From assembly GCA_024516035.1 (NCBI GenBank), contig CM044960.1:18546183-18610182 (forward strand): a stretch of 64,000 nt of DNA, written 5' to 3'. The notes under the pieces are model-generated. The model did no database searches, was not told the origin of the DNA, and saw nothing but the letters and a program-made list of their open reading frames with translations. This DNA is from Bactericera cockerelli. Its lineage: Eukaryota; Arthropoda; Insecta; Hemiptera; Triozidae. The position numbers were made by a program, and so were the translations under genes. Positions 23,307 to 32,934 of this stretch are shown in pieces (positions within the stretch are counted from its first letter, which is position 1; each line of letters begins with the position of its first letter).

Positions 23307-23957
23307 CTCTGTTGCTTTCGCTCTCTCTTTCTCTCTCTCATTTCCATACAAGGAATTTCCAAGCAGGACTACTTACAATTTGAGTAATATCTTCTTTACA
23401 CATCTTGAAAATGACACAAAAGTCAAATGATGTTAGCTCCTTATAATAAATTTGGTTTAAGTTTAAAAGTATGTCGTGAAAAAATGCATTCACGGATAGA
23501 CCTCTTTAAAATTTTGCCCCAACGAGTATGAAAACTATCCCCAGCTAATTTCGATCCTGGCTTGCTTAAACCTTCATAAAATTAATCTTGGGTTGAATTT
23601 GAGAGACATTTTCTACTACCTCTGTACACTTGAGTCTTGAAATTTCCGCATTGTTTTAAATTGGGAAATGTATGAACTGACTGAAACTTGTGAATCCGAA
23701 ATTATGTTAATCTGCACCAGGCGCGGCCGGTGTTAAGGAGCTGCAGAACTGGCCCAAAAAAAGAGGGGATTTTCTCAAGTCCCAGCTGGTACACACTGAA
23801 CATTATCAAACTTTTCTAGAATAACTAATACATAAGCAACTCTATAATTATATCCCATTTTAGCGCGGTTCATGAAATAGCACCCCAAATTTTTTCTCAC
23901 CGAACGCGACTGAATCTGCACTATAGTAATACTGAGCTCACCTTATTAAATACTTGC
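21333..23957. other. Non-coding, low-complexity rich
   Basis: No gene supported. Purine-rich runs (21370-21560, 22140-22480) give AAGAG-based frames on the plus strand and SFLFL frames on the minus strand. A (CT)n/pyrimidine block occupies 23215-23342. An AGGCGCGGCCGGT motif at about 23719-23731 is shared with 6171-6183 and is likely a retroelement fragment. Confidence 0.6.
23217..23342. repeat. (CT)n microsatellite block
   Basis: Two CT-dinucleotide runs separated by CCACTCTTGCTTTCG-like and TGTTTCTCTGTTGCTTTCG interruptions. The interruptions are themselves similar, suggesting an internal duplication. Confidence 0.93.
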
Positions 23958-24027
23958 CTTGCTAGAGATTCCAACCACCAATCTACAGGTTACAAGGTTA
24001 CACCACCTTATAGATCTAGCTACCGAT
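23958..24027 (-). repeat. SINE family A head fragment
   Basis: GATTCCAACCACCAATCTAC, AGGTTACAAGGTTACACCAC, CTTATAGATCTAGCTACCG correspond to the reverse of the family A tRNA-like head seen at 32870-32930. No body is preserved. Confidence 0.5.
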
Positions 24028-24458
24028 TTATCGACCCTCATTCTTCCCAAGTATATTCTCCATCCCGCTTTGTTTTCCTTCTTATACGAGACTTGCTCAG
24101 ATCTTTCTCCACAGCCCTATAACAAGTCTCATTCATGGACTCAATTAGGGTACTATAAGCCCTTTAACTTCATGGCTTCCATAGTTTCCACTTGGGCTGA
24201 TGGCTACTTTGATATTACTCTTCAAACTGCAGAAATAATAATAAGTTACCAAAAAATATTTTATTATAATGGAAAGTAACTTGGATTAACAGAGAGAGGG
24301 AGGAAGAAATAAAGAGAGAGAGAGGGAGAGATAAAAAAAAAATAGGAAGAATAAATGAAAAAGAGATAGGAAAAATCCTTGAATAACTTAAAATTTCAGT
24401 TCCTTCTTGATGTCTGCCAAAACTTGCTTGAGAGAAAGCAAAGTTAATCCTTCAAGAT

Positions 24459-24545
24459 ATCAAGCTCGCCGGTAGGCGAGCGCTCGTCAAGTAGCGCCAG
24501 CCCACCGGCCTATATTAACACGAAACAGAGTTTATATGTATTTTG
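24459..24545 (+). repeat. Dispersed GC-rich hairpin repeat, copy 2
   Basis: ATCAAGCTCGCCGGTAGGCG, AGCGCTCGTCAAGTAGCGCC, GGCCTATATTAACACGAAAC. Same as 7203-7270, with a GGTA rather than GGGA loop. It extends further (AGAGTTTATATGTATTTTG), matching the reverse copy at 54175. Confidence 0.82.
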
Positions 24546-24897
24546 TTTTATTGTTTTCGCCCACTTCGCGCTAACTTTTATCAATTTTTAATTCAAATTC
24601 GTAATGAGACGCGAAAATAGATTATGTTTCACGAAAGCGCGAGGTTCCTACGTACAGTTAAAGTCGTTTTCTGGCCACGCCGAAAATCTTGAATTTCATT
24701 AAAATATTCATACAGGTTTTTTTTTTCTTCAGACCAATTTTCTGTCAAGGGTACAGCAATGTGTGCTTGTCGTGGAAAGACGTGAGCTACGTTTTTGGAT
24801 AGAAAATTTTTATTTCTGCATACCTTTTATAGTTTCAAGTATTTATTTTTTATAGGATAGGAGATATAGTCTTCTAAAATAAAACCGGAAAATTGCA

Positions 24898-25255
24898 CAG
24901 AGCCGCCCCTGGTTATCTTGGAGCTGCGATTCTGGTATTTTTCGAAAGGCCTTATCATAGGAAAAAATATAAAAATATAACCAAAGTATTACACTGGACC
25001 AAACTTGAGTTAGAGCCTTTGAAAGGAATACTTATTTTGGAGCCCAGAGCCGTCTATTGTTATCCTAGAGATGTATTTCTGGTGTTTTTAGAAAGGTCTA
25101 GTCAAAGGGAATAAGATCAGTTAATTTCAGATGGTTGAAACAAGTAGAAAAGTCTTTAAAGCCCTCTAAAGTAATATCTATAATGAACCCTGGAGGCACG
25201 CCTAGTTATCCCAAGTTGATGACTGAAGGTTCTTTCTAAAGATCTAATTACGCAG
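24898..25255. repeat. Old tandem repeat, period about 148 bp, about 2.4 diverged units
   Basis: Units begin at about 24898, 25045 and 25193 with CAGAGCCGCCCCTGGTTATC, CAGAGCCGTCTATTGTTATC and a third, more diverged GAGGCACGCCTAGTTATCC. Each continues with TGG-GTATTTTTCGAAAGGCCT, TGGTGTTTTTAGAAAGGTCT and GTTCTTTCTAAAGATCT. The open frame over the first two units lacks recognised motifs. Confidence 0.7.
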
Positions 25256-25599
25256 AATTATACTACGATGTAAATAAAATTTTAGAAAAATCAGCGAAGA
25301 CATAAAAAGAAAAAACTGAATTTAGATTTATGAGAGTAACAAAAAATCTTCGCCTCACATATAACTTAAAATACGGGTGGGATGAAATCATCTTTGCTTC
25401 ATCCAAGCTGCCAGCAGACCATTTAATTAATGGGGGAATAATAACGTTATATAACTTCATTCAGAGATTTCTATATCAAGAGGTAAACTAGGTCTATAAT
25501 AATTATGAGAAGTGTACAAAATATTGGCCAGTATGAGGAAAAATATTGATTAATGTAGATCAAAACAATGATAAATTATAATAAAATATTATGTATTGA

Positions 25600-25787
25600 G
25601 CAGTCTCTGTGGTCGTCGACTATTGTAGGTTAAACACAAAGTTTGCAAGGTGACCTGGGTTCGAATCCCGGCTAGGTAGAATTTTTTTTTAGTCTGTACT
25701 TTGGATGTCCTTTCTCGTGAGAAAAAAAAAAACAGTAGTTGGTAGTTTGAGTCAACCTCCTATGACCGTTTAATTTCGAACGAAGTG
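25600..25787 (+). repeat. Diverged tRNA-derived SINE, family C
   Basis: The tRNA-like head has box B GGGTTCGAATCCC at about 25662-25674. It is followed by GTCTGTACTTTGGATGTCC and CTCGTGAGAAAAA, parallel to the body of the SINE at 5571-5835 read in reverse. Its body is cut at 25787 by another insertion. Confidence 0.65.
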
Positions 25788-25966
25788 TACGTAGGTGAAA
25801 TGTAAATACGCCTCCTCGTGGTTCACCCTGGGCAACGCATTGACATGCGGCTAAAGTACTGACAATTTTGGCGATCAGACAATCACTGCCATCAGATTTC
25901 CTGATCAAGTTTACTAGATATTATATCTTTGAGATGTGTAATAAAGCCATACGATAAATAAATAAA
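25788..25966 (+). mobile_element. 5'-truncated non-LTR retrotransposon 3' end with 13-bp target duplication
   Basis: A 179-bp segment ends in GTAATAAAGCC and a (AAAT)n-like tail GATAAATAAATAAA. It is flanked by TTCGAACGAAGTG at 25775-25787 and 25967-25979. Exact flanking repeats plus an A-rich end are the signature of target-primed reverse transcription. Too short to identify the LINE family. Confidence 0.8.
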
Positions 25967-26479
25967 TTCGAACGAAGTGAGTATGGTTTAACTCGATCAA
26001 CATTGATTTGTCACAATCTAATTTTCCATCTACCTAACATGATATAAGTCGTATGTAACATGATATAAGTTGCATTTTTTGTCCAATCGAGTTGAAAATT
26101 TCAGGGTATATTCCATGGATATACATATGCTTGCTTATTAATTTATAATTATTCAATGTATATCTAGTATAATTTCTCACTTCTTCTGTTTATATCTACC
26201 TACTGATTATGCTGAATTGACACCATGTTTAGTAACTCGAAGTTAGGCAAATATATGGGTCAATATTTCTTAGAGCCATAGGAAGAGGCAATTTCGGAAC
26301 ATACAATAATACTCGGTACTTTCATTTCCCTCTTTATTTTACCAAGATCGAATTTCCATCTACCTACCATGTACAATGTACATAGGTACATAATATAAAT
26401 AAAATTGTATTGTAAACAAAACCACGAAACAGAGTTGTCCGTTTTTTAACGAGTTCATTTTTGACCAGTTGATTGTATT

Positions 26480-26600
26480 ATTGGTTTTAACGTCCTGATT
26501 TGAACTAGTCAGTACGAAGGGTTTTACCCTCCATTCGCTGGGAATCGTTCCAGCTACCTACATTTACCTCACCCAGCCTGGGTAGGGCTGTGATTCCAGA
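26480..26600 (-). repeat. 5S-derived SINE (family B) body fragment
   Basis: TTTAACGTCCTGATTTGAAC, GGGTTTTACCCTCCATTCGC, TACATTTACCTCACCCAGCC and TGGGTAGGGCTGTGATTCC follow the reverse-strand order of the family B body. Head not preserved. Confidence 0.65.
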
Positions 26601-26770
26601 CTCACGTGTTTAGAGGGAAAAAAAATATTAGAAAAGTCTGCAACAACCGGGAATCGAACTCGAAATGTCTGGACAACGGCTGTGATTCCAGACTCACGTC
26701 TTTAGAGGGGAAAAAATATTAGAAAAGTCTGCAACAACCGGGAATCGAACTCGAAATGTCTGGACTACGG
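26587..26770. repeat. 92-bp direct duplication with tRNA-like box B
   Basis: Two copies (26587-26678 and 26679-26770) of a unit starting GCTGTGATTCCAGACTCACG and containing CAACAACCGGGAATCGAACT. They differ at only a few bases. The GGGAATCGAACTC segment is a reverse-strand box B, so the unit probably contains part of a tRNA-derived SINE. Confidence 0.9.
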
Positions 26771-27334
26771 GCAGGAGATACAACCATTACGCTGGCCACT
26801 GACAGTCCAAATAAAGCATTCATTTGGATCAATACTTTTGTATTTTGAATCGTAAATTACATAGATCTCATTCAAAATTTAGAAATATGTACCATGTATA
26901 TAAATATAAATAAAAAAACACTGCCAATTTTGGACACAATACTTCCTCGTGATTGTTTCACATTGTATACACGTGGCAATTTTGATTTTTTCGACTAAAT
27001 CATTTGTATCTCCAAAACCACTGAACCGATTTTCTTCAAATTTGTTTTACATACGAATATATGGTAGAATACTATTTTTTCTACATTCTAGTTATTTTTT
27101 GTTCACAAATTCATACTTAAATTAAAAAGGAGTAAGCCTTATTTTTAATAAATGTATGTTTTTATTTCCTGATTGTGATAACAATAATAAATTAACATTA
27201 ATAGTAATTTTAAATAATAATAAAATCTAGCTTACTACACTTTTAACCTGAAACTTGGAGTTCAAGACTTCATTGAAGGCTTTTTGGTATTTTATTTAGT
27301 TTGGTCGTTAAAATAATTTAGACAAATCTTATTA

Positions 27335-27640
27335 CTATGGATAAGGATAACGTACCCGAAAAGTACCCAAAAAATACCGGGTACTGTTACAAAAGTACCC
27401 GTACCGGGCACAAAATAAAATTAGGTACCCGAGCACAACACTGGCGACGGTATAACACACTGGATCCGCGTACCGTACTGGGTAGCGGTTTTATGAAATA
27501 CTCGGTATTACTCACTGGAACCGAGTACCGACGTATTGAAGTATCTATTAAATACTTGGTATTACACACCCGGGCCGGGTAGCATACCGGGTACCGGATC
27601 TATGAAATACTCGGTATTACAATTACAATACTACCCAAAT
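27335..27640. repeat. Degenerate GTACC/CGGTA-rich repeat
   Basis: Dense recurrence of GGTACC, GTACCG, CCGGGTACC and GAAATACTCGGTATTAC (at about 27496 and 27604). It is more GC-rich than its flanks. It reads open on both strands because of the palindromic motif content, and no protein motif is present. Confidence 0.7.
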
Positions 27641-28009
27641 ACCCATCTCTAAAACTGGGTTCAGCAGAGAGAGGTAGGTACTTAATTATTCCGATATTAT
27701 CTATGAATAATATTCAGCAAGTACTATGAAATATTCTTCCAGCATCTTTTCAAGGTTTTTTTTCCTCCTTGCAATTGTAATTATTTACAGAACAGTACTT
27801 GGGTCACAATATAATTTTCGAGCATGCAACTCATTATAACTTTTTTCATTAAACAAGGTAGTGTCACCTCACTACTCGTACTCCAATATAAATTACCCAA
27901 CATTTTATATGATAGTCTTATAATATTACTGCGTATCGCAACATCCTTAAATTAAAAGTCTTTTTTCTTTTATCTGTTGATTGTTGATTAGTTTTTATTT
28001 CATCTATCA

Positions 28010-28420
28010 AATTTGTAATTTGTAATTTTATTTGCATCAATTGATATACATGATAGGTACAATATTAAGGTACAATAAATAAATATATTAAAAAGGTGAA
28101 AGTACAATAAAAGAATAGATACATAACTTACACAAATATTCTTAATAATGTAATAATGTTTACTTGTATACTTATGTTTCGAAGTACCTATCTGTGTTGA
28201 ATAGATTGTTTAGTTATAATACTGCTACACAGCTCATACTAAGAGATATTGATTCTCTTGTATTATGAGCTGGTTACGTTTTCTTATTATCATAATGAGT
28301 GGGATGACTTATTCAATTTAATGTAGACTTTATGCGAATAGAATATAAGTATATTGATGCAATAATAATATTAATATTTTATTTTAACATTTGAGATTGT
28401 AATAATAAAAAAAAAATTAC
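28010..28420 (-). repeat. LINE 3' UTR and A-rich end
   Basis: Directly follows, on the minus strand, the LINE C-terminal coding fragment at 28421-28654. It is AT-rich, non-coding and ends near 28010-28030 in GCAAATAAAATTACAAATTA-type repeats, a common LINE tail form. The left edge is approximate. Confidence 0.5.
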
Positions 28421-28654
28421 CTATAGGTTTTCTATGAGCCATTTTTTGAGTTCAATTTTAAATCGATCAGTATTATCTATACTTTTTAAGGTGGCGGGTA
28501 AAGTTTCATACATTTTTATTCCTAGGTAGTGTAGACATTTTTGAGCTTTGCTTGTTTTACATTTCATAGTAACAGGTGTTGCTGTTCTGAGGGAGTATTT
28601 ACTTTCTTTAAATTTAATTAAAGTATGCTTATTTTTGTGAACATATATACAGAC
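28421..28654 (-). pseudogene. C-terminal fragment of a non-LTR retrotransposon reverse-transcriptase ORF
   Basis: The minus-strand frame ending at TAG (28423-28421) reads HTLIKFKESKYSLRTA, then CKTSKAQKCLHYLGIKMYET, then LPATLKSIDNTDRFKIELKK, then WLIENL and stop. The pattern (basic stretch, YLGIKMYETLP, then NTDRFKIELKKWL) is the typical extreme C-terminus of arthropod LINE ORF2 proteins (Y/LYNKLP...FKxxLKxxL). About 75 codons remain. The frame meets a stop upstream, close to the palindrome at 28705. It is too short for the ATG-initiated ORF search because no Met starts it. Clade (Jockey, CR1 or RTE type) not resolved. Confidence 0.65.
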
Positions 28655-28704
28655 ATTTTTTTTGATTAATCTGGAAAATCAATTAAATCAAAAAGTAGTG
28701 ATAT

Positions 28705-29315
28705 CCCCCAAAAAAACACTACGTGTACAAATAGTCGTCAAGTGTTGGAATGATAAAAAAGAACTGATATCAAAAACGTCAATTTTCTATGTTTGAAGGA
28801 ATTATTTTTCACGTAATTAGTCTCTTGATAATTCAACCAAAATAATAGCCTCACAACAACAATACACCTTTGAGCAAACTTCGATTTGGTATTTTGAGAA
28901 TTTAACCAATAAAATAGCCACTCAACAAAACAATGCTCTTGTAAGAACAATGTTGCATAGTTACAGAACCACGTCCTTGACTGCACACTGTTTTGTTCTG
29001 AAATTTATGTGTAGTAATTTACTAACAAAACAGTGTGCAGTCAAGGACGTGGTTCTGTAACTATGCAACATTGTTCTTACAAGAGCATTGTTTTGTTGAG
29101 TGGCTATTTTATTGGTTAAATTCTCAAAATACCAAATCGAAGTTTGCTCAAAGGTGTATTGTTGTTGTGAGGCTATTATTTTGGTTGAATTATCAAGAGA
29201 CTAATTACGTGAAAAATAATTCCTTCAAACATAGAAAATTGACGTTTTTGATATCAGTTCTTTTTTATCATTCCAACACTTGACGACTATTTGTACACGT
29301 AGTGTTTTTTGGGGG
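28705..29315. mobile_element. Foldback element 1: near-perfect 611-bp palindrome
   Basis: Arms of about 293 bp (28705-28997 and 29024-29315) are reverse complements around a 26-nt spacer. An 82-codon frame is identical in both arms (28738-28986 minus, 29035-29283 plus). This shows identity over at least 249 bp. It is a mirror artefact, not two genes. Termini are CCCCCAAAAAA(A)CACTACG; the A-run differs by one base between arms. No clear target duplication (AT on both sides). Confidence 0.93.
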
Positions 29316-30227
29316 ATCAACATCTACAACAAGAAGGTATTAGAAAATCTTCTGTCATTGAAATATAGGGGTTCATTTACTTTGCCTAATACCAGCATTG
29401 AATGTTTAAAATAGTAAGGAATAGTTTCACAATTTATAACTAAACTATTATGTACTTACAATCATTAATTATATGTACCTATTATAAATATATCAACAAG
29501 AGGAGCTTAATGTAGCTTACTATTTCACACTAACTACTTTTGCTGTTAAAGTAGGAAGGATTTACAGGAAAAGCCAGGAGATCCTCTAAATAACTAGATT
29601 AAATATCTACATTATTATATATTGACTTATAAAGAGAGAGGTATTATTTTGATACAATTCACCCCCACAGGCAAACCGACCCGCATGATGAACGTTTGGA
29701 AATAAACCACAATGTAGACTTGTAGATAGATAACTTTACCGAAGATTTACAGAGAAATTCAGAAATCCAAGGATTATTAAATTTCTGTTTGGTAAGATAA
29801 CAAAATTGTCCTGGAGACGAATTATTTCTTATTACTCTGTATTGTATATCTGCTAGCATACTAAATAATTGGCTGTATTTTCAGTGAATAAAAATCAGAT
29901 GTAGTTGTTACTAGTCCATATTAAACTCGGAACATACCCAAAAGTTTCATTATACAAATCGGACATAACAAATGGAGGATCCTACTGTAACAATTTATCA
30001 TTTAGCATACGCACAAAATTGTGCAAATATGTCCATGTTGGTATCAAAACCTGGAATACCTATCACAGGAAATTGCGGTCCGAGGTCCAGACTCCAGAAC
30101 CTAAGGCCCTAATCAAAGACCACGCGGTGATATCTAAATATTATGCAACCGGACAGCGGTCTTACACCGAGGTTGCGGAGATCCTGCTCTTCATCATTGC
30201 TTGCAAAAGTAGTTGTTTTATTAAACT

Positions 30228-30370
30228 GACCTCAGTAGCTTGTTCGATAAGGCGGCGCACTTCTAAACAGGAGGTCGGTGGTTCAAGTCCCGGATTCAGC
30301 GTAGATTTAGTAAAGCGAGTTTGAGTAGTTGTGATATCACGAAAGTGACTAGCACAAATATGATAACTTA
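30228..30370 (+). repeat. tRNA-derived SINE, family A, best copy
   Basis: The head CCTCAGTAGCTTGTTCGATA contains an A-box-like segment. AGGTCGGTGGTTCAAGTCCC contains box B (GGTTCAAGTCC). The body is TTTAGTAAAGCGAGTTTGAG, TAGTTGTGATATCACGAAAG, TGACTAGCACAAATATGATA. It has no tRNA fold and many dispersed copies, so it is a SINE. It supplies the C-terminal part of an otherwise meaningless open frame at 29905-30324. Confidence 0.85.
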
Positions 30371-31738
30371 AACATAAACTTAGTTATTTTATTATACTCG
30401 TATTGTAAAGTAATTTTTTCTCTACCTTTAGTTGAAGTAAATTTATTGTAATGCTTTTTTTCACACATGCATCGTGGAGACAAATTTATACCTAGAGCTT
30501 AATATAGCTTTGTAACTGTATCTTCTACTGTAATGAAATCGTACCAGAACATCGTGTGACATGAATATAGGGGGATGTCGCGTTGTGTTAACAGATAAGC
30601 GTTATTTACGACTTTTGTTTTTGCATGCGCGTCATTCCTTGTGAGAGGGAGGGGGGGAGAGAGAGATAGAGAGGGAGAAAGGAAGGAAGAGAGAGGGAAT
30701 TTTTAAATTGAATCGAAAAATGGAGGAGAGTGGAAGGAAGACACATCCTTCAGACGGCAAGGTATAATATCCTGCTGTATTATGACGATGTATGACATAC
30801 TTGACACGAGATATAGGTCAAATTTTCATAAAATATAGTGAAAAATATCTAGAAGTGTCGAAATAGCTAACTATAATGAGAAAAGGTTTTTCAAAAATTC
30901 AGCCATGGTTAGAGAAAACCTTTGCGGCAACGAAGGTTCGGTACTAGTACTGAATAATAAAACGCTGAATTTTCCATCAGACACCTTCGTAATAATATAG
31001 TAGGTAATACCCTTCTCATCATTCATAAAAAAAAAAAAAAAACTTTTTCCGTCGGCCATACCAGGAAAGCAAAGGGCTCTGTCCATTGTGGTTTATCATC
31101 TTCTGGATAAGGTCGGGAACGGCAGGATTCCATGTTGTGCAAAGTTATTAATAAATTGACGAATAGCCCCATGAGTGTTCACTGCACGTTCCCATAAGAA
31201 AGAATCTTCCTTGTTGTTCCAAGTTCTTTGGAATACATAATTGGAATAGGTAATAAGCAGACTTAGAAGCTATTGAATTACATAGGCAAGTCTTCACTAT
31301 TTGCTACAGAGAGGCAAGTCTTCCAGTTTGATTGAATTACGGGTTGTGAGTACACAGATGGCTAAAGTTTTGTGCGGGCGATGTACCTATGTATGTCCGT
31401 ATGTATACCTATGTACATAATTATGAACATGTATACCGAAGGAAAAAAACTCCCTAAGTGTTTCCTTTCGTCATATTTCTCTCTAAACTATCAAAAGTTT
31501 GTTCACTGTGTTCAAAATTAAATACTTACGAGTATTGTATTCCTAAGTTGAGCCATTGTGAAATATGAATGTTTTGTCGAAGCATTTGTTACAAATAAAT
31601 GGATACGTTTATGGAAAACAGTGTATACCTTTCTTTCGTTGCCCTACCCAGTTCATAATCGATAAGCATAAAGAAAACAACGATAAACATTAGACTTGCT
31701 GTACAGTGTACATCCCCTTAATAAAATCCGGTGTCATT

Positions 31739-31856
31739 TTAGGCGGCCACAACGAGGACCCTGGGCCATGACCCTATACCCTGGATCCTATCCGCTTGGA
31801 CCCTAGTCCCTACACCTGGATATAGACGATTTTAGAGACTCCGTTGTGGCTGCTTA
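31739..31856. repeat. Small inverted-repeat element
   Basis: Left GGCGGCCACAACGAGGACCC and right CGTTGTGGCTGCT are inverted. Internally it is rich in CCCTAG/GGATCC-type motifs (TACCCTGGATCCTATCC, TTGGACCCTAGTCCC). GC-rich against AT-rich flanks. Possibly a MITE; the ends are approximate. Confidence 0.45.
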
Positions 31857-32017
31857 CATTTAGATTATTCTGCGTGGTACCAGGGCTACCCTAGGGTCCA
31901 GGCCTCTGCTGTGCTCGCGCGCATAGGATTAGAACAGAGTTAAAGTTAAAGAGCCTCTCAGGAAAGAGTAACGAACTTCCAAAATGTAATTAAGTTTAAA
32001 GTTTAAGTTTTTTAAAG

Positions 32018-32158
32018 CTATCATATTTGTGTTCATCACTTTTGTGATATCGCACAACTAATCAAACTCGGTTTCCTAAATCTATACGCTGAAACCGGGA
32101 CTTGAACCACCGAGCTCTAGGTTACAAGTCCGCCGCCTCTAGGTTACAAATCGATAAG
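32018..32158 (-). repeat. SINE family A copy
   Basis: Reverse copy: TATCATATTTGTGTTCATCA, TTGTGATATCGCACAACTAA, GGGACTTGAACCACCGAGCT (box B reversed), CAAGTCCGCCGCCTC. Confidence 0.8.
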
Positions 32159-32772
32159 ATCAAGGTACTGCGGTCGGTCAAAAAATGTAATTTTTTGACA
32201 GTAAGAATGTACTGTTCCCGAAATTGGAGCGACCTCATTACTTTTGACTGACCAAAAATTCCTGACCTGGATTTTGAAGGTTGAAAAAGAGAAAATTGTT
32301 GTTGAAATGGGAATTCCTGTCCTTGGCTGAGAGTCTAAATAAATATTTATAACTCTGCTGAGTTCGCTTATCCCCCACAGGAGTCCTGGGCTCTCCAACC
32401 ACCCTAGTTCTTAATTAGCTGTCTAGTTAGCAGGTGAACGGACTGACTCTGGTGGTCAAAAATAATCTCATTCTAGAAAATAATTGGAACGGAACCCATC
32501 TCACGTCTTCTTTCTATTCCTCTCTCATACTTACTCTCTGTCTTTCACTCTCTTCTTCTGTATGTCTCTCTCTCTCTCTAATTACTTCTCCAAACTTCAA
32601 ATTAAAAGGTTATTTTATTTTCAGGTTACCGCTGGCCATTTAGGTGAAGGTTCTGGAATTTGGAGAGGCTCCTATAGTTGCCAATTCTCTTTAAGTATCT
32701 TATTTCTCCTTTTCCGAATCATCCTAATTCTCCTTCTCTTTCTTCTTCTTCTCCTGCTTCTTCTAATTCAAG

Positions 32773-32934
32773 TTATCATATTATTTGTGTAAATCACTTT
32801 CATGATACAACTCAAGCTCGCTTTAAATTCAATTTTATTTTATTGTAATATAATTTTTCGCTGAATCCGTGACTTGAACCACCGACCTCCTGATTACAAG
32901 TCCGCCACCTTATCGATCAGCTACTGGAGGTTGG
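32773..32934 (-). repeat. SINE family A copy
   Basis: Reverse copy: TTATCATATTATTTGTGTAA, TCATGATACAACTCAAGCTC, CGTGACTTGAACCACCGACC, GTCCGCCACCTTATCGATCA. It contains an extra AT-rich segment in the body relative to 30228-30370. Confidence 0.8.

Noticed and set aside
28738..29283. Two identical 82-codon ORFs facing away from each other
   Set aside because: They are the same arm of a palindrome read on opposite strands. There is no recognisable protein motif, and the reading frame simply mirrors.
29905..30324. 139-codon forward ORF
   Set aside because: Its C-terminal part is translated SINE family A sequence. The remainder has no recognised motif and no splice or promoter support.
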